NCBI GenBank assembly: GCA_006937955.1
Contig: SSNP01000302.1
Span: 185,817-249,816, forward strand
Direction of reading: 5' to 3'
DNA: 64,000 nt
Origin: Pachypanchax playfairii
Lineage: Eukaryota > Chordata > Actinopteri > Cyprinodontiformes > Aplocheilidae
Each line of letters begins with the position of its first letter. Positions within the stretch are counted from its first letter, which is position 1. Below, piece by piece: positions 20,614 to 32,960 of this stretch. The notes under the pieces were generated by a model that did not search any database, was not told where the DNA came from, and saw nothing but the letters and a program-made list of their open reading frames with translations. The position numbers were made by a program, and so were the translations under genes.

Positions 20614-20810
20614 TCTGGTCCATTCTGGCCCTGACCGAGGATCACCTCACTCTGGTACAGAGTTGTTCTTCGCCACTCGGACCGGCACACGACTTGGCAT
20701 TGAAACTCACCTTTTCCGGGCTGAGACTACCAAGGATCTGTCCTTGTGGACCAGACACATAGTCAATGGGTGTCACACATCAGCTGAGATGATCAAAGAA
20801 GTCACAACAA
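20614..20810 (+). CDS. sntb1: sntb1 exon: PH2 domain, second part
   Basis: 197-bp exon completing the split arginine codon and reading LVHSGPDRGSPHSGTELFF, ATRTGTRLGIETHLFRAET, then TKDLSLWTRHIVNGCHTSAE. It supplies the later strands and the C-terminal helix of PH2; the tryptophan in LSLWTR is the conserved PH-helix residue. FATRTGTR.GIETHLFRAET strongly favours beta-1 over beta-2 or alpha-1. It ends with one base of a split codon at the donor GTGAGT. The next coding exon is 12.3 kb away. Confidence 0.9.
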
Positions 20811-21934
20811 GTGAGTTTCAAGACACTTTATGTTCATATTCAATGAAATAGGCCATATGGAATTATCCAAAAACAAACATTGAAACAAGGAGACAGAAAA
20901 AGCGTGAAGGTATGAAAAGTGTGCTGTACCAGATCACATTGCTGGATTGTGCAATGATTTCTCAGACATGTTTAGGCTTGCTGTGACAAAATATATCTGG
21001 AGAGATCTAAGAGGCTGCAGCGGTAAGCACCACCTTAGGGCAAGAAATCCTAAATCCACAGTATAAAGCAGCATGTTTACTTGCAATGTACAGACTCCCA
21101 CATCCTCAGAGATAGAAGAGGGTTTGTGATATAATTTGATAGCCATATGGAAGATTCAGATAAAGCACTTGCTATTTACAGAAGAAAGGAATAGTACTTG
21201 AGTGTTAAGTGTTAGTGCAAACTGTTTGCCACTGAATATAGGTTGTTTACGGAATTCCGGTATAATACCCCCATTCCTTCCCTCGTAGCCTCCCATGTTC
21301 TTAAGGCACAAAATGTCCTGGGAAATCTTCTTCTCCCCTGAGTCTCACCTCTCTCTTCTATCTTTGTGGTAAATTAGAGTTCACCTGAGATTCCTCTAAT
21401 GGTGAGGTAGCATGCATCACAGGCTAAACTCTTTTTTGTCAGTTTAGGTTCTCTATTATTTATCACTGAACTACAATCAAAACTTTTTATTGCTTGTCTG
21501 CACTTTTTGCAAGTTTTGCAAACTTGTGAAAAGTTTGACTGAAATATGGAAACTTGCACACATGAGTTTTGAAAACAAAGATGTTTAATCTTCAGAAATT
21601 AGGTGTCCAACAGTTAAGTGGCTGAATATCCTATTACTTACAGCAGTAGCATTCAACAGTAGTAACACAGTAACACTCTGTACAATCAAAGGGATTGGTA
21701 TTTTCCATTTGATTGGGTCACTCCTCATTCTTGTGTTAAAGATAATGTTCATTCCAAGTTTAATTCTTGTTGCTGATAAGACATCTAATCTGTCAGGAGA
21801 AGAAAAAACACCTGTGAGGGTAAGCAAGACATCTATGTTAAACTTCTTCAGACTTTATTTTAAGGAAACCATGCTGGAACAAGCAGTGAACACAACATTG
21901 AGACTTTGTTTTTCAGGTCCTTATCGTTAAAAGC
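20811..21934. other. sntb1 intron, no feature seen
   Basis: AT-rich intronic sequence with no recognisable exon, repeat or RNA. Confidence 0.4.
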
Positions 21935-22390
21935 AGGGCTGCATGGTGGGGCAATTACTTTGCACAGCCGCATTGCGGGAAGAAGATCTGGGGTTCAAGG
22001 GTCTTTCAGCCTAGAGTTTGTATGTTCGCCTTGTGCATGTCGGGATTTTCTGCGGGTTCTCCGGTTTCTTCTCAAAGACCAAAAATGTGAATTGAGTGTG
22101 TGTGTAGTCTCCAAAAAATAATAAATAAATGAAGCTTTGATTGATCCTTTTGAGGAAATTCAGTTTTTCCTTTGACCTATCCCAGCAGACCAGGGGTTTG
22201 CCATTTTAACAGTGCCTGCTGGGGAGGTTTGGGGTATCAGTATCTTGCCCAGTGGTTGACACATAGCCTGCTAGAGAGTTTACCTCTGTTTACCTCATCT
22301 CATCAGTGGACAACCTCCTTCCCCATTAGGCCACAACCACCTTAGGTGACCCTTTCATTGACTGATGGCCTGTCCAGGGTGTAACCCCGA
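21935..22390 (+). repeat. Degenerate dispersed teleost repeat
   Basis: Pieces such as GGCTGCATGGTGGGGCAATT, TTTGTATGTTCGCCTTGTGC, GGTTCTCCGGTTTCTTCTC and GGCCTGTCCAGGGTGTAACCC resemble a very common fish repeat as I recall it. The middle (about 22130-22330) does not match, so the copy is decayed or interrupted. I cannot name the family. Confidence 0.5.
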
Positions 22391-22439
22391 CCCTCATCCA
22401 AGTCCTTGTATAAATTAACTGAAAGAAATATATATGAAT

Positions 22440-23252
22440 TAGAGGTGTCAAATTATCGCGTTAGTTGCGATTAATTAATTACAGCCATATTTGGTGCGTT
22501 ATATTCCTTAATCGCATTAATCTAATTTTTAATCTATATTTACAGTTTCTGCTTTTGAGTTGCTTTTAAATAAAATCCTTTTTTAGTATTTCGGCTTCTT
22601 GTGCTGGAGATGTACAAAGGGATTAATCCAGTGCTTAATTTGTAAATCAAAAGTTACCGGAACACAAATAGCGCTATGAGACCAGAATTCACTGACTGAT
22701 ACTGGAACGCACACATAGACATGTATGAACGCACAGTCGCACACACATACACAACCGTCGGACCAGACCAAGCGCTGTGCGCCGGCGCACAGCGGGTGTA
22801 AATTGTCAAGCAGGGCTAGAGAAAGTGATGATAAACCCAGCAGAAGTAAGTTATACTGCCTTTTTGGTATTTTAATGCCGCTGTTATTTAACCCAACTGG
22901 TGCCATTAACGGATCCTAACAAACAGCTACCGGAACACACCCTTTCAAAATAAGACAGTTCCCGGATCTTGTTCCGGCTCAAATTAAGCCTGGATTAATC
23001 ACTCATAGGTGGACATCTATTGGCTGCTGATTGGCTTCCAGTGACGGCAAGGTGAGCAAAAGTGGTTAATTGCAGAGCGGAGAAGTGAGAATGGAGGAAC
23101 ATATGAGGGTTGTCGGTCCCACGAACCATGGATAACAATAGTGTTTTTCTTAGCTATTATTAAATGAGATTAAAAATAAGATTAATTAGATTAATTAATT
23201 ACTGCTCAAAATTAATTAATCTCATCCAATTTTTAATCTCATGACAGCACTA
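22440..23252. mobile_element. Non-autonomous hAT element, outer
   Basis: Ends TAGAGGTGTCA and TAGTGCTGTCA (right end, complementary strand) with an exact 8-bp duplication ATATGAAT on both sides. Subterminal ATTAATTAATT and TTAATCGCATTAATC motifs are inverted at both ends. No coding capacity. A second hAT element sits inside it. Confidence 0.88.
22629..22992. mobile_element. Non-autonomous hAT element, nested
   Basis: Ends CAGTGCTTAATTTG and CAGGCTTAATTTG (right end, complementary strand), flanked by an exact 8-bp duplication GATTAATC (22621-22628 and 22993-23000). The interior has inverted CCGGAACAC/GTTCCGG motifs and a GC-rich middle. The insertion split the outer hAT element, so it is the younger of the two. 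Confidence 0.88.
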
Positions 23253-23260
23253 ATATGAAT

Positions 23261-24733
23261 ATATATATATTTTTAAACTGCATAGTGTTTTTTTAAGTAT
23301 TCAATTGATATTCTGCTGTTGCCAAAAAAGATTAGCTTATTTTGACAAAGGGTGGAAGTAGAGACTGGTTTTCATTCATTACTGGACAAAGATGTGTTTC
23401 TTTTAGAAGATACATCTAATTTACCCTTATAAGAGAAAGGAAAATTAGCTAATGAGACTGTTTGGATTTATATGAAATTGTGATGATTTAATCACTCACA
23501 AGAAGTTAACAGTTTTTAAATTAAAATTTATTCAAACCAAAACTGTGTAGGGGTCAGTTCCTTCCAGCCATCAAATGTATTATATTTCTCATCCTTCTAC
23601 CTACAATCTCACTAGAAAGGAGCTGTCATCACAAAACCACAAATGTGACAAGAAGGTGGAATTAAAGAAATGTTCCAACAGATCAATCCACTTTCATCAT
23701 GAGGAAATGATTACAACTGGAGCAAATTAGCAATCCACCCTTCTTTTTGGGGATTGTCATTTGGGCATTAAAAGTAATTTCTAATGAAAGTAAGAAAATT
23801 TCTGTTTGGTAAATTATTTCTTTGTTTTAATAATATTTCTTGGCAATTGAACTTGTGTTTATTAGACTCCTCAAAAGCTGTGAATACTCATCAAAGTATC
23901 AATGACAGGGTTTCTTGCAGATTTTTTCCAATAAAAAATAAATCTGACTTGATATAAAATACAGTTCATTTTTTAAAAATGCTGACTATAGTGCCGACAT
24001 TTTTATTGTGTGTTATCAAATATCTTTCTGAGAAAGATTTGATAACTTTTCAAACATTAATGTATGCACCAATTGCTCAGTTTCATGTGAAGAAATGGGA
24101 AAGTAAATTACAGTTCGCAGAGAAAGAGTGTGATATTGCATACAAAGTGCATTCTCCCATTTTTAAGCATTTGCCACTAGAGGTGTCATTACACTGACCT
24201 TGTCGGCTTCTTGTCTGTGTAAATCCTAAACTCTAATGCTTTTTTTTTACCATGTCAAAGCTTACATTGAAGATTTCTTCAGAAGATTAACTCTCAGTCA
24301 CTCAGCAGGCAGCAGGCAATTCTTGGGGGATTTTAAAGAGGAAAGTAATTTATTCAGCTCTGAAATCAAATTTCACCAGTTCTTGGCCTTCTGTCATATC
24401 AATTAACATGTCCAAGGTGACTTAAACGCTTCTGAGGTTATGCTGATATTTTCAACAATTAGAAGGATAATCCACTTCCATGACCAGGTTAAGTGTTTGA
24501 ATCTTTTTTATTATATCTATTTCAAGTCCTCTCTCTTATTTGGTTTGACCTACATGTTATTTTTATTCTATTCATTTATAATTGTTGAGCACTAATATAT
24601 TTTACTTACCATATTAACTAGAAGCTTATACAATCTACCTATAAAGGTTTGAGGAGGTGAAATTGCAGTAGAAATACGAGTGGTGCTCATTTTTAGCAGC
24701 TGCTAGCTAGCTTAGCTGCATATTAGCCTAGCC
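23261..24733. other. sntb1 intron, no feature seen
   Basis: AT-rich sequence; nothing recognisable apart from short homopolymer runs. Confidence 0.4.
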
Positions 24734-24888
24734 CAGGTGTGGCTAACTCCAGGCCTTGAGGTCTCCCTGCATCAACACACCTGATTTAAATCCTCAGCAT
24801 GTCAGCAAGTCCTGCAGAAGTGTGTTAACAAACGTTCATCTGAATCAGGTGTGTTAAAGCCTGGGTTGCCTGGAGTTGGCCACCTTTT
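24734..24888. mobile_element. Short MITE with GGCTAACTCCAGG/CCTGGAGTTGGCC ends
   Basis: The left end CAGGTGTGGCTAACTCCAGG and right end CCTGGAGTTGGCCACC are inverted copies. Internal ACACACCTGATT and AATCAGGTGTGTT are also inverted, so nearly the whole 155 bp could fold as a hairpin. It resembles a common fish hAT-type MITE. No certain target duplication was found. Confidence 0.65.
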
Positions 24889-25689
24889 ATCTTGCCTCAC
24901 CCCCAGTTACCTAAGCCTATTACTGACTTGGAAAACCAGAGGAAACAACTAGCCTTATCAAAAAATAGAAAGTTGAACTATGCCCATGACACTCATCATT
25001 AAACCAGTTTTTTTCTTGAATTTTTAAGAAGATTCAGAAGATTTTGTTAATCCCAGGGGAAATTTGGTCTGTTACAGCTGCTCTCAGTACAAAGAAAAGA
25101 AAAGGTCTCTAACAATAGATTATTGCCACCCTAATACAGAATAAACAAAATACGCAATACAAAAAACAAAGATTGTCACAGTGAATCTGGAGAAATAAGA
25201 GAAGATACCATTAATATAAATGTAACTATGATAGTTGTCCTTCCATCCTCCTCTCAGCTACAATGTGTAGAGAGTTGAGCTCCACACTCATAAGTGAGTG
25301 AACGCTCTTAAATAGTTTGTTCAACCTGTTTGTGTCTGCCACTTCCTTGTAGTTGCCCCAGCAGACCACAGCCAAGAAATCCACACTGACCCCACAGACT
25401 CAAAAATATCTGTACCATATGGCTGCAGATGTTAAAAGACCTCAGCCTTCTGTGGAAAAAAAACAACCAGCCTTGAGCTCTTTGATGCAGAACCGTTGAA
25501 TTTGAAGTCCAGACCAATTTATTGTTGACAGGTTAGTCCTAACTATTTTTAAATGGATAGTACACCACCCACCCAATCACATAGAGAGATGTGATCTCTC
25601 TTGTTATGTTGATGTTGAGTTGAAGATGGTTGTGCTCACACCAGTCCACAAAGTGGTCCACCACTCTCTGGTATTCTGAAATGTCTCCA
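24889..25689. other. sntb1 intron, no feature seen
   Basis: Intronic sequence without recognisable elements. Confidence 0.4.
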
Positions 25690-28020
25690 CTCTACTACTA
25701 CTACCACTGTCATTTAGCAGACGCTTTTATCCAAAGTGACTTACATTGAGAGAACATACAAGCAAGAAATCAAAGAGAAGGAAACAATATAAGGAGGCGG
25801 ACTGTTTGGAGTCCAGTTTAATTCCGACGCTGATACATCAAGTGTATCAATTTTATTTTTTATTTTTATTTTTTTTGTAGAGATAAACTCCCAAATCGCT
25901 ATCATAAATCATAAATCAATTCCACATTAAGACTGAAAGTGTTCTTTAAAGATGTGAGTCTTAAGTCTGCTCTTAAAAGTAGCTGCCGACTCTGAGGATC
26001 GGACCGAGTTTGGTAGGTCATTCCACCATCGGGGATAACAGAGGAGAAGAGTTTGGAACATGATCTCATGCCACGTTGTGATGGAAGCGCTAGGCGTCTT
26101 TCAGCGGCTGAGCGTAGCTGATGCGTGGGAATGTAGGTTTGGATGAAGGAGTGAAGGTAAGTAGGAGCTGTGTGTGTTAGAGTCTGGTAAGCCAGAAGCA
26201 GAGCTTTGTATTTGATGCGTGCTCCAACTGGAAGCCAGTGCAGAGAAATGAGCAGCGGAGTGACATGAGCCCTCTTGGGCTGGTTGAAGACCAGACGTGC
26301 TGCTGCGTTCTGAATCATCTGCAGAGGTTTAACCGAGGACGCCGGAAGACCGGGCAGCAAAGAGTTGCAGTAGTCGATGCGGGACAAGACCAGGGCCTGG
26401 ACCAGAAGCTGTGTGGTGTGGTCTGTCAGGAAGGCTCTGATTTTCCTGATGTTGTAAAGAGCGAATCGACATGAGCGAGCTACGGAGTTAACCTGCTCCT
26501 TGAAGGACAGTTGGTTGTCCAGTATGACACCAAGGTTTCTGGCCGAGGTTTTGGGGAACAGCGTGATGGAGTCAAGCTGCACGCTTATCTGAGGAGGTAA
26601 GGAGTTACTAGCAGGACAGACAATGAGGTCAGTTTTGGACAGATTAAGCTGAAGGTGGCGATCCTTCATCCACGCCGAGATATCTGAGAGGCAGGCAGAT
26701 ATCCGCATTGAGACGGAGGTATCATCTGGAGGGAAGGAGAGGAGGAGCTGAGTGTCGTCAGCGTAGCTATGGTAGGAGAAGCCATGGGAGCGAATGATCT
26801 CGCCTAATGAGGTGGTGTATAAAGAGAAGAGGAGAGGACCAAGGACCGAGCCCTGCGGGACACCCGTCGCCAGTTCATGCAGACTGGACATCTGTCCATG
26901 CCACGAGACTCTGAAAGATCTTTCCGCAAGGTACGAGGTGAACCACGAGAGGACCGGCCCCGAGATGCCAAGCTTAGATAGCGTCGAGAGGAGAATAAGG
27001 TGGTTCACGGTGTCGAAAGCAGCAGACAGGTCGAGGAGTACGAGTACTGAGACCAGCCGATCTGGCAACCCGTAGTGACTCTGCAACTGAGAGAAGAGCG
27101 GTTTCAGTGGAATGGCCTCGCTTAAAGCCTGATTGATAAGGATCAAGTAGGTCATTGTCATGGAGGAACTGTGAGACTTGAGTGAAAACGGCTCGCTCTA
27201 GGATCTTGGACATGAACGGTAGGAGCGAGACTGGCCAGTAGTTTCCTACCTGGGCCGGGTCGAGCGACGGTTTTTTCAGCAGCGGAGTGACAGTGGCTTG
27301 CTTGAAAACTGAAGGAAAGACGCCAGTTTTCATGGAAGAGTTTATAATGTGGGTTATTGCAGGTTTGACGGCAGGAAGAATGCTCAGCAGGATATCTGTA
27401 GGAATCGGATCCAGAGGACACGTGGTTGGATTAGATTCCACTATGAGTCGGGAGACTTCGTCCTCATTCAGTAAGCGGAAGGAACAGAGCGATTGACCGG
27501 AGGAAGGATGGACCAGACTGGGATGGTCAGGCTCGGAAAACTGATTTTTAATGGAGGCGATTTTGTCGGTGAAGTAGGTGGCGAACATGTCTGCAGTCAG
27601 CCCGGTGGGTGGCTGAGCAGGTGGAGGACGGCGAAGAGTATTGAATGTCTTGAACAGTTTTCCCATGTTAGGAGCATTTTGGATTTTGTTTTGGTAAAAA
27701 GCTTTTGCTGGTATTCGGACAAGTCAGAGAGATTTTTGGATTTGCGCCATTTCCTTTCAGCTGCTCTCAGACCAGCTCTGTGATCCCTCAGAGTGTCTGT
27801 GAGCCACGGACTACGATGCTGCCGGGCGGCCAGCTTTGACACACGAGGGCAGACTTCGTCCAGAGAAGAAGCTAGTGAGGAGCAGAGCGTCTCTGTTGCC
27901 TCGTTTACAGGCAGAGTTGAGAGCACCGAGTGGGAAGGGAGGGAGGAGCAGACATGCTCCGATAGCTGCGAGGGACTGAGAGATTGAAGGTTTCTGCGGT
28001 AGGAGACAGTCTTTACTTAC
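25690..28020 (-). mobile_element. 5'-truncated L2-type LINE
   Basis: On the - strand the element runs from about 28020 to a 3' tail containing GTCACTTTGGATAAAAGCG, then TCTGCTAAATGACAG and a TAG-rich simple repeat. It encodes only the part of ORF2 from just before the reverse transcriptase to the C-terminus; the endonuclease is missing, as expected from truncated target-primed reverse transcription. It lies antisense to sntb1 in the 12-kb intron. Confidence 0.85.
25902..27926 (-). pseudogene. L2-type LINE ORF2 remnant (reverse transcriptase)
   Basis: Three overlapping - strand frames (27926-27597, 27666-26974 and 27161-25902) together give one LINE polymerase, so at least two frameshifts separate them. 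Visible motifs: AFYQNKI..APNMGKLFKTF, CPLDPIPTDIL, FKQATVTPLLKKPSLDPA, YQSGFKRGHSTETALL, LLDLSAAFDTVNH, GVPQGSVLGPLLF, the catalytic SYADDTQ, LGVILDNQLSF and LQMIQNAAARLV...LHWLPV. This order is that of the L2/CR1 group. Non-functional copy. Confidence 0.85.
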
Positions 28021-28444
28021 TCTAAATACATCCCACGAAGTCATCACAGTACTTCTGAAGATGGCAGAATTCTGAGTTATACCTGAAGTCAGGAGTGTAT
28101 AAGATAAAGGAAGACCATACCTGCACCTGGGCTTACAAACCACAATGTTCCAAAACACAGTTTGGCAGATGCATATACTATGGCACTTAGTGACACTATT
28201 TTCTGAATTTGCTGTTTCAAAGGCTGGCAAAAAAACATGCAAGTAAAGAATCAAATTCATTATGTTTCGGTTGCATTTTCTTTGTTTAAATACAGTAATC
28301 GCAAATCTCCTTTATGTTGTGCTATTAAATGTTTAACATTGATTTTGAGGTTGACTGGATGATACAAATCACCTCAGTGATGGTGGAAGATGTATCTATT
28401 AACCTGTTGGCACTTGTGTTTTCTGCTTCAAATGACTTACACAT

Positions 28445-28674
28445 TTAAAGAGGCCATTTCACACAAATTTCATGACTTTGTGGTTATTTCTGAAGAACAA
28501 ACCAGTAATATGAAACATTTTATATCTAAAAAACATTAGGAAACACTGATTTACAGACCTTTCAATCTGTCTGCCTGAAAATTCGGCTGGCTTTGTCCGG
28601 CTTCAGGCTGCAACTTATTAATATTCATTATGCGAATTTGCTTGACTCAGATTGGCTAACAAACTAGCATATGG
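28445..28674 (+). mobile_element. TTAA MITE, family AGAGGCC, copy B (truncated)
   Basis: Starts TTAAAGAGGCCATTTC and follows copies A and C through ATTCGGCTGG, CTGCAACTTATTAATATTC and GACTCAGATTGGCTAACAAAC. It then stops matching, and no right end is present. Confidence 0.75.
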
Positions 28675-28829
28675 CACTTGCTGCCAATCATACCTGAACA
28701 TCCACCCCAAAGCACAATACTAAGACAAGATTGGTCGAACATATTTTGGACCGAAATAGACGGTTTTCAATGGAGCGGTACAAAAACGGATTTTCGTGGG
28801 TTTAGAAAACTCTAAATCTCGCGAGAATC

Positions 28830-29309
28830 TGTCTTGCAGCGCAAGGCTAGTGTTTCCTGTCTACCCTCACGTTTCCTCTGTAGCTTTGTGTTTCCAGTTC
28901 AGGTGTTTTGACTTCCGTTGATTACTTTTTTTTTCTGTATGTATTTAAGTCGACATTTTAGTTCAGTTCTATGTCTGGGGATTATCATTGTTTTTTTTCC
29001 TCTTTTCCTACACGTTATGATCCCCTTGGTTCTTCTGTTCATGTAAGTTTGCTGCCCTGCCAGCACCTTTGTTTATTCTTATTAAGGTTTGTTCCTTCTG
29101 AAAAGAATTTGAGCCTGGTGTGCATATTCTTTTCTGCACTTGGGTCAGAACGAGCAAAACCCATGACAGATTCACTCATGGTAAAGAGCTCACGTATCTG
29201 CCCCGGCTCTTCTCGAGCAAATCGAAACTTCCAGCAATCTTCTCAGGATCCTCCAGCCCCCTCATGCCATCTGGCACACCTCCCTTTTCCAACCAGCTAC
29301 GCAATCTTC
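28830..29309 (+). mobile_element. Possible LTR fragment of another retroelement
   Basis: A TATTTAAG box near 28945, T-rich stretches and the ending CTGCACTTGGGTCAGAACG, then CCCATGACAGA, resemble the 3' part of fish Gypsy-type LTRs followed by a short internal piece. No coding domain and no second LTR was found, so this is a weak call. It abuts the start of the next LTR-like copy at 29310. Confidence 0.3.
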
Positions 29310-30505
29310 TGTAAGACGCATCAACAGCCTCATTTCTGATTAATTAAACTGAAGAAGCGTGTGTATCAGTGACTTTCTCTTTTAGCTTCACATTCCTGAG
29401 AATCATAAACGACCCAGGATTTCCTCTCTCTGTGAATGGATTGTGTCATTCTCGACACTTACGACTGTTCACTCAAGTCTGTCAACCCACCCCCCCCCCC
29501 CACTGTGAAAACAATTTTTAGCAAAACCTGGTCTGGGGAAATGTCTTTTGAAGCCACATACCCTGCCGAGATAATTTACAGCAAATGCGAATGTGTTTAG
29601 AAAACCTCCTTTTTGTGTTTGTATAAAGCATCCTGGGTTGCTTCAAACGTCAGAAGAAAGGCTCCAGTGTCACCCTAAACACCCCCTCTTCAGCCACGAT
29701 GATTGAGCCAAGGAGCATCTCAGACGGCTTCAATACACATATGAACTATTTAGTGTGATCACAGCTAATTCAATCACTCTTTTTTTTACAGGCATCAAAC
29801 CAGCATCTTTGCTCTGAAGGAATGTTCACCCAATTTAACTACAGTGATAAAATGATTTGATGTATATCTGAAAACTATATTCAGTGAAACTCTGATAATA
29901 AGCATGTGAATTTCAGAATTATGCAACTGTTGATCTGATCAATGACTGCTAATCAAAAGTCCTCTCCACAGGAGATGTCTAAGGAACTTTCTTCTTTTGA
30001 CAAGAGTATTTCTACATGAATTAGTGATACATTGTTCAGTGCATAAAACGAAATGTGTTTAAATCACTCTCTTCAATAAGTCGCTATAAAGAGCAATGTA
30101 ATCTAAATTGATTTAAAATAATGCTTTGATTAAACATGTTACAGATCTTAGGATATATTGAATTAACCTGCAAATCCCTTCTTTACTACTCAGGAATAAA
30201 TACTGATATGTGTAAAAGTAATATGTCATTAGAATGAGGAAACACTGTTCATTAATTCACTTTAAAAGATAAAATTGATGATAATGTTTAGTCTTACAAA
30301 GAGTGGATGAGCAAGCGTTTTTATTTGATGTAATAAAAAAGGAATCTGTGACCAAGACCCGAGGGCCGTCCTAAAATTCAAATTCCCCAAAACAGATTTT
30401 TCATTGGCTAAGAGCCAGTGATAGTCACGCCTAGAGGCGGGGAGAAGAGTCTATAATTGACCCCGCGCAAGGAGTAAGGATACACTTTTTTTACTTTTTA
30501 CTTTT
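29310..30505 (+). mobile_element. 5' fragment of the TG...CA LTR-like element
   Basis: Begins TGTAAGACGCATCAACAGCC and matches the first 1.1 kb of the element at 44042 almost base for base, through GCTCTCTTCAATAAGTCGC-like and GTCACGCCTAGAGGCGGGG blocks to TCTATAATTGACCC. Alignment fades in the T-rich stretch after 30462. It contains a poly-C tract near 29490 that is also present in the other copy. The right-hand half of the element is missing. Confidence 0.75.
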
Positions 30506-30509
30506 TGAC

Positions 30510-30679
30510 TACTCACTGTATTAGGCAACCAGAATAATTATTTTATTATATTTTACTTCAAATATAATTTGTAAAGAAAATGATGTATTTTCATTCTACA
30601 GCCCTTTAAACACCCAGTGGAGGCATTATTTTGGTAAAAATATAGCTTTCAATGGAAATATTCCATGTTGCACCTTTAA
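30510..30679 (-). mobile_element. TTAA MITE, family AGGTGCAATATGGAAC, truncated copy
   Basis: The - strand begins TTAAAGGTGCAACATGGAA and continues with the CCTCCACTGGGTGTTTAAAG, AGAATGAAAATACA and TTATATTTGAAGTAAAATAT blocks known from copies at 51545 and 63481. It stops within GGTTGCCTAATACAGT. Confidence 0.7.
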
Positions 30680-31574
30680 GAAGAGTTTGAATAAATTCCA
30701 GCCTTCAACTATTATCTAGATCACCATCAAAAGTGGCAATACATCTGAAATTTGAGTAAATAAGCTATTTTATGGTCATATATATTCTCATACACTCCCC
30801 TGCTTTTATACACAGATAAATACACACATTTAACTTGGGTTTCAACAAACAATGGAAAGAAGACTTTTCTCACTTTTCTTGTTTTTTGTCTCTTTGTAGA
30901 ACAAACTCACAGCATGGTGGATCAGATGTCACTGAAATATGAGCTTAGTGCATACAGTAAAAGCAAGTTTTTAGTATAAGGCCTTCATGTCTGCTGAAGA
31001 GACCAAGGATACTCTCTGAGCCAGATCAGCTGTATGACAAATAAGACTGAACATATCTAGAATGTGTGAGGATGAGACAAAACTGATGAAAATCCACTTG
31101 TTTTAGATAGTAGGCTACTCTCAGCTTTCAGGCAGACCCTGCTGTGAAGAGAGCTGGAAAAAAGTGACGAGAAATGTTGTAAATCTGAGAAACACTCTGC
31201 TTTTAGTGAGATTGCTAGGAGACAATCAGTGGACATTACTGAAATGTTGCAACTTATGATGACTTATTTAGGTACAAAGATATCTGGCAAATGAGCTTGG
31301 ACATATGTCCATTTTCCTCTGTGTCATTTTGACATTATTTGAACCTGCCGAATATTAAAAATCTGCTAATTTGTGGAGTCCAAAGCTGCCATAATTAAAC
31401 ATTTACCTGTATCATCTGAAAATGAATCTGTATTCTAATTGTTTATTTGTTTATTGTTCTATACTTGTGTTTATTTTTATACATTTATGTCAAACATCCA
31501 ACCATGTTCTGCCTTGGTTTAAAAAACCCAAATTTACTCCTTCATATGCAGCTTTGTGGGAAAAAACATACAAA
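30680..31574. other. sntb1 intron, no feature seen
   Basis: AT-rich sequence without recognisable elements. Confidence 0.4.
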
Positions 31575-31779
31575 ACTCGAAAAGCACTCAGAGAGCACAG
31601 ACCTCCGCCAAGTGGACATTGTGTAGAAAGTACTATGTCCGTATCTTAAAAGAATTTATGGATCCAGACAGTAATCCAGATCACCCCCAAAATCTAATCA
31701 ATTCTTACCTGGGTCATTTCTGACCTTTCCTGAAAATTTTTTATCAAAATCCATTGATTAGTTTTTGAGTTATCCTGCT

Positions 31780-31818
<39 letters not shown>

Positions 31819-31855
31819 TCTGATGAAAACATTACCTCCTTGGCGGAGGTAAAAA
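31575..31855 (+). mobile_element. Tail of an RTE-like non-LTR element with (GACA)n
   Basis: GACCTCCGCCAAGTGGAC, then AAAATCCATTGATTAGTTTT, GAGTTATCCTGCTGACAGAC and CATTACCTCCTTGGCGGAGG match a dispersed fish non-LTR tail as I recall it. CCTCCGCCAAG and CTTGGCGGAGG at its two ends are inverted copies. A (GACA)n microsatellite lies near 31782-31817. The family name is uncertain. Confidence 0.55.
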
Positions 31856-32717
31856 TAAACCAACAGGTGCATGTTGACTAGAAAAAATGTGCTACGAACT
31901 TGGTAGCTGCACATTGTACAACGTAAATGATTTTCACAAAAGAATTCAATCAGTTTCCACCATCACAAAGAAGGTTTTCTGTAGAACAAGTGAGTTTTCT
32001 CACCGGCCGCCTCACTATAACTTAAGCACACTCCCCAAGTGTTAATGGGCCACAGAAAGTTGGACTTTATACTATTAAACTGTCATTTTGATCATTTTAA
32101 TGGCTTTTACACAATGGTATTTAGGTTTTGTGATATTTCAAGATTATCTCACTAAATGTTGAACTTTGAAATTTAGGATTTTGAAGCTTTTCAAAAAATA
32201 AATTTTCAAAAACATTTTAGCTGGTTCCACAAGTGTTTATGCTTCTTACACAGTTTACCTAACCAAATGGATGAGATTTGTTTTCTTTCCTTGACGTACT
32301 CCTGTTCAGCTTACCTCAGAGGATCATGTGATCTCTTTTTATCCCTTATGTTGGCGCCTCCTATGTTAGCTATTCCTGATAAGGTCTTTTGGCTAAGATC
32401 ACGTTTTTCTGTTCTTATCTTTTTGGTATCTGATATCTTTGTCAGGGATGCAGGCATGGCTGTGATGTAGGACCCAAACAGGCATATAATTATGTAAGGA
32501 AAAGTCCAGTAGAACTAAAAGGGCAGTAATCATAAGAAAAGGAAAACTGAACAAGATTATTATAATTAAAACACATGAAAATCAGAAAAGTTCTGACTAT
32601 GAAGGGAAAAACATGAAAATATCTGCCAAAGATAGAAGGGCAAAATTTAATGAGAAACATTTTAACATATACTAAAAAGTATGAATCATTAACTGAGGCA
32701 CAAAACTAGGACTGTGA
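31856..32717. other. sntb1 intron, no feature seen
   Basis: No recognisable exon or repeat. Confidence 0.4.
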
Positions 32718-32960
32718 TTAAAGGGACAATATGTACAAATTTTACAGTGAAATAATCACACAACAGTCTCATGTCCCAATGATGTTGAAAATAAAGATTT
32801 TGATCTCAGCTGGCTTGATGGTCAGCAGTTTTTGTCATTTTAAAAATGCTGCTACAGGACGTAGTCATTGTTCACAATAGCTAGTCCATGTCCAGACTTC
32901 CTGGTTCCATAGCGAATCACATGTGAGCCTGTGACTTTGCAAAGTCTTCTTCAGAAATTT
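32718..32960 (+). mobile_element. Possible one-ended TTAA MITE
   Basis: TTAAAGGGACAATATGTAC looks like the left end of another TTAA-type fish MITE. No inverted right end was found before the next exon, so the limit is arbitrary. Confidence 0.35.

Noticed and set aside
26974..27666. Separate 230-codon gene on the - strand
   Set aside because: It is one frame of the frameshifted LINE polymerase; its start and end overlap adjacent LINE frames in proper domain order.
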